From Massilia sp. YIM B02769 (GTDB taxonomy: Bacteria; Pseudomonadota; Gammaproteobacteria; Burkholderiales; Burkholderiaceae_D), in contig NZ_JASNRC010000006.1 in NCBI RefSeq assembly GCF_030411995.1, positions 248,001 to 312,000 on the forward strand: DNA of 64,000 nucleotides. The letters are read 5' to 3'. The position numbers were made by a program, and so were the translations under genes. Each line of letters begins with the position of its first letter. Within the stretch, counting starts at the first letter, position 1. Below are positions 19,682 through 26,701 of the stretch, in pieces. The notes under the pieces are model-generated. The model had not been told where the DNA came from, made no database searches, and worked only from the letters and a program-made list of their open reading frames with translations.

Positions 19682-20154
19682 GCCGGGTCTTTCCATTCCG
19701 AATAAGGATGGGAAATCAGTCGGGAATTGAAATAGCGCGCGTCGCCGGTGACTTCGCGGCCGATCCAGTCGGGCTGCTCGAAGGCTTCGTCTTCGGATGC
19801 CAGCTCGATCTCGGCCACCACCAGGCCGGCATTCGCGCCGAGGAATTCGTCGACTTCCCAGGTATGCGGCCCGCTGGCGATGCGGTGGCGCACTTTCTCG
19901 ACCAGCGGTTGCTGGCACAGGGTGTCGAGCAGTTCGGCCGCATCAAGCACGGGAATCGGGTATTCCCACTCGCCGCGGCTGGCGCCCACGCTCTTGCCCT
20001 TGATGGTCAGGAAAGCGCGCTCGCCATCGATGCGCACGCGCACCGTGCGGGTGGGCTCAAGGCTCAGGTAGCCCTGGCGCAGCAGGGTCGACTCCCCCAG
20101 CGTGCGCCAGGCCTCGCCTTCGACCAGGAACTTGCGTTCGATCTCGACGCCCAT
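19678..20154 (-). CDS. CYTH-domain phosphatase (triphosphate tunnel family)
   Basis: 158 residues, one CYTH domain. The signature E4-I-E6-R-K8-F at the N terminus, RVRIDGERAFLTIKG, EWEYPIP, and EVDEFLGANAGLVVAEIELASEDE supply the alternating Glu/Arg/Lys residues that line the tunnel and bind metal and triphosphate. Bacterial stand-alone CYTH proteins of this size are mostly inorganic triphosphatases; some bind other phosphorylated ligands. It begins four bases after the carboxypeptidase stop and overlaps the hydrolase start (ATGA), so the three genes are tightly coupled. Confidence 0.88.
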   Translation of the reverse strand: MGVEIERKFLVEGEAWRTLGESTLLRQGYLSLEPTRTVRVRIDGERAFLTIKGKSVGASRGEWEYPIPVLDAAELLDTLCQQPLVEKVRHRIASGPHTWEVDEFLGANAGLVVAEIELASEDEAFEQPDWIGREVTGDARYFNSRLISHPYSEWKDPA

Positions 20155-20158
20155 CGGC

Positions 20159-21280
20159 TTAATCCAGCGTCTGCAGGATCGGTTGCAGGATCGCCGCGCC
20201 CAGCGCCGCGCTGCGCGCGCCGTTCCAGCCGGTGTGCGGGTTCGGCAGGTCGGCGTTGTCCTTGAACGGCATTTCCAGGGTCAGCGACAGGCACTTGAAG
20301 GTGTGGCCGATGTACTTCGAGGCCAGGGTCAGCAGTTCTTCGTTGTACTTGCTGGCGGCGTAGCCATACACGTTCTGGAAGTCCGGGCTGGCCGCCATGT
20401 AGCGCTGCACGAAAGCATCCTGGCGCGCCTGGCGCTCCGGTCCGAAGTCGGACAGCATCTCGTTGCCGGCCACGAAGTTGTACGGCAGTGCTTCGTCGCC
20501 ATGGATGTCGAAGAACATGTCGACACCGATCTCGTGGATCTTGTTCTTCACGCACAGCACTTCCGGGCTGCGTTCCGGCGTCGGGGTCATCCACTCGCGG
20601 TTCAGGTTGGCGCCGGCGGCGTTCGTGCGCAGGTTGCCGCGCACCGAGCCGTCGGGGTTCATGTTCGGCACGATGTAGAACACGGCGCGCTGCAGCAGCT
20701 TGCGCGCGACCGGGTTGGCGTCGTCGAGCAGCGCATCCATCATGCCCTCCACGTACCACTCGGCCATGGTTTCGCCCGGGTGCTGGCGCGCGATGACCCA
20801 GATCTTTTTCTCGGCGTTCGGGTTGCCGATCACGACCAGGTTCATGTCGCGGCCGTCGACCGTGGTGCCGATGTCGAGCACGCGCGCGATCGGGTTCTCG
20901 GCGACCTCGCCCAGCAGGCGCAGATGGCGTTCCCAGGTATAGGGCTCGAAGTAGGCGTAGTAGACGCTGTCGAGTTCAGGGGTGTGGTTGACGGTCATGA
21001 CCTGGCCGTCGAAGCTGGTCGGCACGCGGAACCAGTTCTCGGTGTCGTAGCTGGCCGCCACCTGGTAATCCTCGAAGCCCTTCGGGTAGGTTGCCTGCCC
21101 GGCATTCAGGAAACGGATCGCGCAGGCCTGGCCGCGCGCACCTTGCAGGCGGAAGTGGAACCACTGGTGGATGTCCGCGTTGTTGTCGCGGCGCAGGTTC
21201 AAATCGATCTGTTTCGCGTTCTCGGCCGACACCACCTCGATGGCGCCGGAGTCGAAAAGCTGGCTGATTTTGATAGGCAT
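20159..21280 (-). CDS. M14-family zinc carboxypeptidase, cytosolic carboxypeptidase (CCP) type
   Basis: 373 residues without signal peptide. Residues 1-125 form the N-terminal beta domain seen in cytosolic carboxypeptidases, with the YTWERHL boundary motif. The catalytic domain has zinc ligands H167 and E170 (in RQHPGETMAEW) and H260 (in FFDIHGDE), NPDGSVRGNLRTNAAGANLNREW (substrate Asn227-Arg228) and the general base E335 (LTLEMPFK). Eukaryotic relatives trim C-terminal glutamates from tubulin; bacterial substrates are unknown. It is the first gene of an operon with the CYTH phosphatase and the serine hydrolase. Confidence 0.92.
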   Translation of the reverse strand: MPIKISQLFDSGAIEVVSAENAKQIDLNLRRDNNADIHQWFHFRLQGARGQACAIRFLNAGQATYPKGFEDYQVAASYDTENWFRVPTSFDGQVMTVNHTPELDSVYYAYFEPYTWERHLRLLGEVAENPIARVLDIGTTVDGRDMNLVVIGNPNAEKKIWVIARQHPGETMAEWYVEGMMDALLDDANPVARKLLQRAVFYIVPNMNPDGSVRGNLRTNAAGANLNREWMTPTPERSPEVLCVKNKIHEIGVDMFFDIHGDEALPYNFVAGNEMLSDFGPERQARQDAFVQRYMAASPDFQNVYGYAASKYNEELLTLASKYIGHTFKCLSLTLEMPFKDNADLPNPHTGWNGARSAALGAAILQPILQTLD

Positions 21281-21374
21281 GGCTGATCCCTTTTTGGCCC
21301 GTTCACAAAGTCCACCATGATACTGGATTCGGAACCGCCATGCCCTTCTGCTGCTGAGCGGCAGGAAGCCGGGC

Positions 21375-21776
21375 TTACGCGTCGAGGTCGATCAGCTCGC
21401 GGCTATACATGATCAGGATCTGGCGCAGCAGTTCGACGTTGCTGCGGTCGAGCACCAGCACCAGGTCGGGCTTGCGGTCGAGGTTGAACTGCATGCGCAG
21501 CTTGCCCGGCAGTTCGCGGCAGTTCAGGCTGATCGCGCGCGGGTTGTTCGGGTTCTGCCAGTCGAACTGGGTGATTTCCGGTGGCGCCGGCGGGGCTTGC
21601 AGGGTCGGGTCCTGGTTCACCGGCAAATGCTTGTTCAGCCAGAACACGATGTTCGCGGGGATATGCAGGCAGACGTCGCTGGCGCCGTGCGCGGAAAATT
21701 TCGCGAGCAGCGAATTGCCCACGCGATCGCAGGACATGGACATGCTCTTGACTTGACGAATGACCGCTTCTTTCAC
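21375..21776 (-). CDS. Conserved-looking hypothetical protein
   Basis: 133 residues from a GTG at 21776. This start is chosen because GAGGA lies eight bases upstream; the longer in-frame ATG at 21857 has no ribosome binding site. The protein begins VKEAVIRQVKSMSMSCDRVG and ends RSNVELLRQILIMYSRELIDLDA. It has a Pro-rich link in the middle (TLQAPPAPPEITQFDW), no signal peptide, and a globular alpha/beta appearance. I do not recognise the family. Codon use is like the neighbours. Confidence 0.7.
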   Translation of the reverse strand: MKEAVIRQVKSMSMSCDRVGNSLLAKFSAHGASDVCLHIPANIVFWLNKHLPVNQDPTLQAPPAPPEITQFDWQNPNNPRAISLNCRELPGKLRMQFNLDRKPDLVLVLDRSNVELLRQILIMYSRELIDLDA

Positions 21777-21872
21777 GACGAAGTTCCTCAGGTTGGGTTG
21801 ATTTGCTTGAAAAAGGCGCAGCGATTCTACCTGATCCCACCGCCAAATTGTGTGCATTCAGCAACTGACGCG

Positions 21873-21904
21873 GAAAAGAAAACGGGGAGCATGCAGCCCC
21901 CCGT
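21873..21904 (-). terminator. Terminator after the KGG-motif gene
   Basis: On the minus strand ACGGGG (21904-21899) pairs with CCCCGT (21887-21882), enclosing GCATGC, and TTTTCTTTTC follows. It lies about 75 bases after the stop of the KGG-motif gene. Confidence 0.6.
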
Positions 21905-21978
21905 CGTCGTCACCCATGTGTTTGCCAACCGCCCCGATCGGCGGCTGGGACGCGTCGCGTCATCGTCGGCCCGCCCGC

Positions 21979-22257
21979 TTATTTCGCGCTGCGGCTCTTC
22001 GACGAGGTACGCGAACCGCTGGCCGAACCGGCGCTGGCCGATTGGCGGTTACCGTGGCTCATGCTGCCTGCACGGCGTGCTTCTTCCGAAGTGAATTCGT
22101 GCGCGGTGCCTTTCTGGTGCGCTGCCTTGCCGCCCTGGCTGGCGATTTCACGCTGGCGTGCCGGGTCCATCGAAGCGAAACCGCGATTGCGGGTGCCGCT
22201 GCTCTGGCTGTTGGACTGGTTGCCGCCCTGCTTGTTACCTTGGTTGCTCGAAGCCAT
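21979..22257 (-). CDS. KGG-motif stress-induced protein (YciG-like)
   Basis: 92 residues, very hydrophilic. GFASMDPARQREIASQGGKAAHQKGTAHEFTSEEARRAGSMS carries the repeated GFASMDPxxxREIAxxGG / HEFTxEEAxxAG motif of general stress proteins of the KGG (YciG/Con-10) type. Flanks are Ser/Gln/Asn-rich and probably disordered. Such proteins accumulate in stationary phase or under desiccation; the mechanism is unknown. Start at 22257 with AGGGAG ten bases upstream. It is divergent from another disordered protein gene across a 355-bp region. Confidence 0.85.
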   Translation of the reverse strand: MASSNQGNKQGGNQSNSQSSGTRNRGFASMDPARQREIASQGGKAAHQKGTAHEFTSEEARRAGSMSHGNRQSASAGSASGSRTSSKSRSAK

Positions 22258-22612
22258 GATCGTGTTCTCCCTGTTCACTTGTAAAACCGCCGCGTCCTGC
22301 GGCAGGCTACCGCCCGCACCCAGCTGCATTGCGCCGATGAGCGTGCGGTTGAAATCATCTTAGGCAGGGCAATTGGATGAGGGTATAGGACGTTTTCAGA
22401 TGACTTTGTAGGACTTCACGCAAGAGAAAATGCACTTACGAAAGGAACTGTCAATAGGCAAGAATGCCCATCAGTTGTAGTCCTACACACTACCGCTGCG
22501 TCTTCCTATACTGGATGTCGGAAGGCGCGCGCATCATGAGGGGATCAGGCGGCGCCAGCGGCGATGGGCCGGGCGGCCGCGCCAGCGAACTTGTCTTGTG
22601 AAAGGAAATGTC
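22258..22612. other. 355-bp divergent intergenic region with repeated TGTAGGACT
   Basis: Promoter region for the KGG-motif gene and the 310-residue gene. TGTAGGACT (22407-22415) faces its reverse complement AGTCCTACA (22479-22487); a third copy occurs at 23746-23754 beyond the second gene. Nothing else is recognised. Confidence 0.55.
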
Positions 22613-23545
22613 ATGGACGCGAACCAACGCAGCGAAATGAACAACCAGACCAATAACGGCGGCAACGAAAAGTGGAATGCGAATGCCAAGGGCAAGACCG
22701 CTCCCGATGCCCCGCTCGACCACACCTATCCGCAAGGCGCGTCGCAGCAGCAGGGCCGCCAGGGCATCGACCAGATGGGCACCCAGCAAAGCGGCATGGG
22801 TCCCGGCCCGTGGACCGAGGAAAGCAGCCGCTGGGACTTGCCGGGCGGCTCGATGCAGACCCAGCAGAGCGGCGGCAGCGGACCGACGCAAGGCATCACC
22901 GACAGCCACCAGCGCCAGATGGAACAGCATTCGCAAGCCTGGGGCGAACTGGAACAGCCCGTCGGCGGCCACCGCGCCGCCGGCAGCGGCGTATCGGTCG
23001 CACCGCACCAGGGCGGCTATGCCGGCAACGCCCAGGCCGAACGCATGAATCCCCAGGATCCGCGCCAGCCCGAATTGCAGGGCGGATCGCTAGGCCATCA
23101 TCACGGCGTATCACAGCCTGCCTCGCAGCCGGCATACGGCAGCCAGGCCATGCAGTCCGGGCAGCAGGTGCAATCGGCGCAAATGGCATCGGCCGGGCAG
23201 CCGGGCAATAGCCAGCGTGCCGAAGACCTGCCGCGCACGCCTGTGCGGCAACGCCAGGACAGCACCGACCGCGCCGGCTCGCAGACTGGCGAACAGGGCC
23301 GCGAACAGGGCGCCGAGGTCCATCAGTCGAACGACGTCGCCGGTGGCCTGCCGCGCAGCCCGGGCAACGCGGGGCCGCGTACCGAAAACCAGGAATGGCA
23401 GCCCGGCGCCAGCATGAAGGACGAACCGAATCCGGTGCACCAGTCGAACGACGCCGCCGGCGGCTACCCGAAGAGCCCGGCCGGCGCCAACCGCCTGGCG
23501 GGCGACCGCAAGATGGACGACGACACCGGGTTCTCGCGCAAGTAA
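22613..23545 (+). CDS. Gln/Gly-rich, probably disordered hypothetical protein
   Basis: 310 residues, no signal peptide, almost no hydrophobic stretches, and dominated by Gln, Gly, Ser, Asn, Arg and Glu. Near the C terminus the motif VHQSNDxAGGxPxSP occurs twice (about 238-253 and 274-289). The start at 22613 has AAAGGA seven bases upstream. No family is recognised. It lies divergently from the KGG-motif stress gene, and composition alone suggests a desiccation or stress role, which is inference. Two nearly identical terminator hairpins follow. Confidence 0.7.
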   Translation: MDANQRSEMNNQTNNGGNEKWNANAKGKTAPDAPLDHTYPQGASQQQGRQGIDQMGTQQSGMGPGPWTEESSRWDLPGGSMQTQQSGGSGPTQGITDSHQRQMEQHSQAWGELEQPVGGHRAAGSGVSVAPHQGGYAGNAQAERMNPQDPRQPELQGGSLGHHHGVSQPASQPAYGSQAMQSGQQVQSAQMASAGQPGNSQRAEDLPRTPVRQRQDSTDRAGSQTGEQGREQGAEVHQSNDVAGGLPRSPGNAGPRTENQEWQPGASMKDEPNPVHQSNDAAGGYPKSPAGANRLAGDRKMDDDTGFSRK

Positions 23546-23597
23546 TCGTCCGTCCTTACCAGCTCCCATAAGCCCTGGCTTCGGCCGGGGACCTTGA

Positions 23598-23660
23598 CCG
23601 GCTACCGCGAGGTGGCCGGTTTTTTCATTCTTCGGCTACCGCGAGGTGGCCGGTTTTTTT
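23598..23660 (+). terminator. Tandem duplicate terminators
   Basis: CGGCTACCGCGAGGTGGCCG followed by a T-run occurs twice, at about 23599-23625 and 23633-23660. In each copy CCGGCTACC or CGGCTACC pairs with GGTGGCCGG around a short GCGA loop. The copies are separated by CATTCTT. They end the transcript of the 310-residue protein gene. Confidence 0.8.
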
Positions 23661-23857
23661 ACGTCCCGCCATGTGCGCAGACGATCGGCCAGTAAGGTTT
23701 CATGCGTCTGGAATCAACGCTGAGCCCACAAATTCACGCACTCCATGTAGGACTAATCTTTCTCCCTCGATGAAATTTTGTGAAATTATTTGAGACGGTT
23801 TCGAGCACGCGAACACGCTCCTGTGGCGGATTGACACAACACTTATGATCGTTCCTG

Positions 23858-24006
23858 GCGACGTCGGCACTTGATTCAGATTCAGAACACACCATCACGC
23901 AGGAACTCGACCGTTCGTCGCGGAATCGAACCACCCTGATTATTGCGCACCGCTGTCCACCATCGTCAACGCCGACCTCATCGTCGTCATGGACCGCGGG
24001 CGCCAA
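23858..24006 (+). pseudogene. Relic of a type I ABC exporter ATPase (D-loop to H-loop)
   Basis: Reading from 23858 gives ATSALDSDSEHTITQELDRS and then RNRTTLIIAHR. After a one-base loss at about 23951 the neighbouring frame gives LSTIVNADLIVVMDRGRQ. This is the D-loop (SALD) to H-loop (AHRLST) segment of an ABC nucleotide-binding domain of the MsbA/lipid or peptide exporter type. Everything upstream (Walker A, signature, membrane domain) and the normal C terminus are gone. The second half is in frame with, and runs directly into, the glycosyltransferase gene at 24022. The identification rests on very characteristic motifs. Confidence 0.85.
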
Positions 24007-24021
24007 CACAGGGAGGCGAGC

Positions 24022-25053
24022 ATGCAAGAAACGAACAGGGAGACTGTCGGCACCGGCCTCGGGCCGCCGCTCGGGCTGGCCTTCAGCGTATCGGTGGTCG
24101 TGCCCACCTGCGGCCGCATGGACCTGCTCGACCGCTGCCTCGACGCCCTCAGCCGCCAGACCCTGCCGGGCAGCGCCTTCGAGATCATCATCGTCGACGA
24201 CGAGCCCAACCACAACACCCTGCACCTGGTGGCCGGCTGGCGCGCCCGCACGCTCGACCGCGGCCCGCGCCTGGTGTATGTCGCCAATTCCGGCCAGCAC
24301 GGCCCGGCGGCGGCGCGCAACCTCGGCTGGCGTGCGGCCCAGGCCGCGATCATTGCCTTTACCGACGACGACACCGTGCCTTCGCCCACCTGGCTGGCCC
24401 AGGGCCTGGCCGCCTTCAACGAGAACGTCGACGTCCTGTGCGGGCGCGTGGAAATGCCCTTGCCGGCCACGCCCACCGATTACCAGCGCACCGCGCGCCA
24501 GCTCGAAACCGCCGAGTTCGTCGCCGCCAACTGCTTCTGCCGCAAAAGCATCCTCGAGCGCCTGGACGGTTTCGACGAGCGCTTCACCGAACCCTGCCGC
24601 GAAGACAGCGACCTGCACTTCCGCCTGCTCGGCATCGACGCGCGCATCGTGCGTGCGCCGCAGGCGCTGGTGGTGCATCCGCTGCGCCCTGCGCCCTGGG
24701 GCGTGAGCCTGCTGCACACGCGCCGTGCCGTGTTCGACGCCCTGCTCTACAAGAAGCATCCCGGCCTCTACCGCGCCAAGGTCGAGCCGGCGCCGCGCTG
24801 GGACCATTACCTGGCCGTGGGGGCCCTGCTGCTGGCCCTGGCCGGCTGGCTGGCCGGCAGCGCCCTCGTGTTCGGCCTGGCCGGCCTGGCCTGGCTGGGG
24901 CTGACCGCGCGCCTGTGCCTGCAGCGCCTGCGCGGCACAGCGAAAACCGCGTCCCATATCGCCGAGATGATCGTGACCTCGGCCCTGATCCCTCCGCTGG
25001 CGGTGTTCTGGCGCCTGGCCGGAGCCGTCCGTTACCGCGTCCGCTTCACCTGA
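24022..25053 (+). CDS. Family 2 glycosyltransferase with C-terminal membrane segments
   Basis: 343 residues. The GT-A fold starts SVSVVVPTCGRMDLLDRCLDAL at 22-43; IIIVDD is at 55-60, GPAAARNLG at 94-102, and the DxD metal motif lies in FTDDDTVP (D115-D117). CREDSDLHFRLLG provides the ED acceptor-base region. Residues about 255-300 contain hydrophobic helices that would anchor it to the inner membrane. Start chosen at 24022 (GGGAGG six bases upstream). An in-frame ATG at 23989 would add residues that derive from the ABC relic. First intact gene of the glycan cluster, eight bases before the next gene. Confidence 0.9.
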   Translation: MQETNRETVGTGLGPPLGLAFSVSVVVPTCGRMDLLDRCLDALSRQTLPGSAFEIIIVDDEPNHNTLHLVAGWRARTLDRGPRLVYVANSGQHGPAAARNLGWRAAQAAIIAFTDDDTVPSPTWLAQGLAAFNENVDVLCGRVEMPLPATPTDYQRTARQLETAEFVAANCFCRKSILERLDGFDERFTEPCREDSDLHFRLLGIDARIVRAPQALVVHPLRPAPWGVSLLHTRRAVFDALLYKKHPGLYRAKVEPAPRWDHYLAVGALLLALAGWLAGSALVFGLAGLAWLGLTARLCLQRLRGTAKTASHIAEMIVTSALIPPLAVFWRLAGAVRYRVRFT

Positions 25054-25060
25054 GGTTCCC

Positions 25061-26008
25061 ATGCGCCGACTCAAGGTCCTGACCTGGCACACCCACGGCA
25101 GCTATCTGTACTACCTGTCGCAGGCGCCGCACGACTTCTTCGTCCTCTCGAAGCCCGGCCGCCCGCCCGGCTACGGCGGGCGCTGCGGCCACATGGCCTG
25201 GGGCGACAACGTGCACGACCTGCCGGTGGCGCAGGTGCGCGGCCAGGAGTTCGACTGCATCCTGTTCCAGGACGTCCACCAATGGGAAAAGGACCAGTAC
25301 GCATTCCTGACGCCGGGCCAGCGCGCCCTGCCGCGCATCTACCTCGAACACGATCCGCCGCGCGCCCATCCCACCGACACGCCCCACCCCGTCGACGACC
25401 CGAACGTGCTGCTGGTGCACGTCACGCCCTTCAACGAGCTCATGTGGGACAACGGGCGCACGCCCACCACCGTCATCGAGCACGGCGTGCTGGTGCCCGA
25501 AAGCGTGCGCTACCGCGGCGACATCGAGCGTGGCCTGGTCATCAGCAACCACCTGGCGCGGCGCGGGCGGCGCATGGGCCCCGACCTGTTCCTGCGCGCC
25601 CGCGCCGAACTGCCGCTCGACCTGGTCGGCATGGCCGCCGAAGAGCTGGGCGGCATCGGCGACATCCCGCATGCGCAGCTGCCGGCCTTTGCCGCCCACT
25701 ACCGCTTCCTGTTCAGCCCGATCCGCTACGCCAGCCTGAGCCTGGCCGTGATCGAGGCCATGATGACCGGCATCCCGGTGGTGGCCTTTGCCACCGCCGA
25801 GATGGCCACTGTCATCGAGGATGGCGCCAATGGCTATTCCGACACCCGCTTCGAGCGCCTGGCCGAGTGCATGCGCGAACTGCTGCGCAGCCCTTCGCTG
25901 GCGCGCGACATCGGCCAGGCCGGGCGCCGCCGCGCCCAGGAACGCTTCTCGATCGAGCGCTTCAGCGCCGACTGGGACGCCGCCCTGCGCCAGGTCACGG
26001 GTAGCTAG
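25061..26008 (+). CDS. GT-B glycosyltransferase (GT4/GT1-like)
   Basis: 315 residues. RLKVLTWHTHGSYLYYL opens the N-terminal Rossmann half. The C-terminal half has GLVISNHLARRGRRMG, FSPIRYASLSLAVIEAMMTGIPVVAFATAEMATVIEDGANGY (the E-x7-E donor-binding region) and a typical final helix RAQERFSIERFSADWDAAL. It transfers a sugar from a nucleotide donor in the cytoplasm; donor and acceptor are unknown. It starts eight bases after the GT2 gene and probably shares its transcript. Confidence 0.88.
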   Translation: MRRLKVLTWHTHGSYLYYLSQAPHDFFVLSKPGRPPGYGGRCGHMAWGDNVHDLPVAQVRGQEFDCILFQDVHQWEKDQYAFLTPGQRALPRIYLEHDPPRAHPTDTPHPVDDPNVLLVHVTPFNELMWDNGRTPTTVIEHGVLVPESVRYRGDIERGLVISNHLARRGRRMGPDLFLRARAELPLDLVGMAAEELGGIGDIPHAQLPAFAAHYRFLFSPIRYASLSLAVIEAMMTGIPVVAFATAEMATVIEDGANGYSDTRFERLAECMRELLRSPSLARDIGQAGRRRAQERFSIERFSADWDAALRQVTGS

Positions 26009-26070
26009 CGGGAGGCTGCATGCGCCCAGCTCCACCCACATTCGCGAATGTTCAATCATCAGGAGCAGAC

Positions 26071-26139
26071 ATGGCAATGATGCAGGAAAAGACGCAGGAA
26101 GCGGCGCTATCGACGATGAACGACACCACCTGGCCCTGA
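26071..26139 (+). CDS. 22-codon small ORF before the phosphatase gene
   Basis: ATG 26071 to TGA 26139, preceded by AGGAGC six bases upstream, a good ribosome binding site. The product is MAMMQEKTQEAALSTMNDTTWP. The stop is one base before the ATG of the phosphatase (TGACATG), the arrangement expected for translational coupling or a leader. It could instead be the remains of a longer gene lost from the 130-bp gap. No known leader-peptide signature (runs of one amino acid) is visible. Confidence 0.4.
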   Translation: MAMMQEKTQEAALSTMNDTTWP

Positions 26140-26140
26140 C

Positions 26141-26701
26141 ATGAAAGCGATCTTTCTCGACAAGGACGGCACGCTGATCGACAGGCTGCCGTACAACGTG
26201 GAACCGCGCCGCATCCGTTTGGCTGCCGGCGCCGGCCCGGCGCTGCGCCTGCTGGTCAAGCTCGACTACCGTTTGTTCGTGGTCAGCAACCAGTCCGGCA
26301 TTGCCGAAGGCCGCTTTCCGGAAGATGCGATGCATGTGGTCGGCGACCGCATCGCCGACCTGCTGTTCCGCGAAAACCTGATGCTCGACGGCTTTTACTA
26401 TTGCCCGCATCACCCGGGCGGCACCGTCGCGCGCTATGCCATCGACTGCCATTGCCGCAAGCCCCTGCCCGGGCTGCTGTTAAAAGCCGCGATGGAGCAC
26501 GGCGTCGATCTGCGTTCGTCGTGGATGATCGGCGACATCCTGCACGATGTCGAAGCGGGCAACCGCGCCGGCTGCCGCACGATCCTGCTCGACAACGGCA
26601 ACGAAAGCGAATGGCGCCTCGGACCGCGCCGCATCCCCACCCGCATGGCGCCCGACCTGTACGGCGCCGCCGTGCTCATCGCCAGCCACGAGAACGAATG
26701 A
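26141..26701 (+). CDS. HAD-family phosphatase, heptose-1,7-bisphosphate phosphatase (GmhB)-like
   Basis: 186 residues. DKDGTL with nucleophile D7 and acid D9 opens the HAD core; VVSNQSGIAEGRF is motif II, K107 lies in CRKPLPG, and MIGDILHDVEAG (D132, D136) is motif IV. The zinc site C88-x-H90 ... C103-x-C105 is the structural hallmark of GmhB/HisB-N enzymes. GmhB removes the C7 phosphate of D-glycero-D-manno-heptose 1,7-bisphosphate on the way to ADP- or GDP-heptose. Its place between glycosyltransferases, next to a GT9, points to heptose rather than histidine metabolism. Overlaps the GT9 start (ATGA). Confidence 0.85.
   Translation: MKAIFLDKDGTLIDRLPYNVEPRRIRLAAGAGPALRLLVKLDYRLFVVSNQSGIAEGRFPEDAMHVVGDRIADLLFRENLMLDGFYYCPHHPGGTVARYAIDCHCRKPLPGLLLKAAMEHGVDLRSSWMIGDILHDVEAGNRAGCRTILLDNGNESEWRLGPRRIPTRMAPDLYGAAVLIASHENE

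Larger units (their letters stand above)
23546..24021. other. 476-bp stretch with tandem terminators and an ABC-exporter relic
   Basis: From left to right it holds two copied terminator hairpins (23598-23660), about 200 bases without recognised features but with one TGTAGGACT copy, and the remains of an ABC exporter gene (23858-24006) running into the glycosyltransferase start. This is the left edge of the glycan cluster. Confidence 0.7.
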
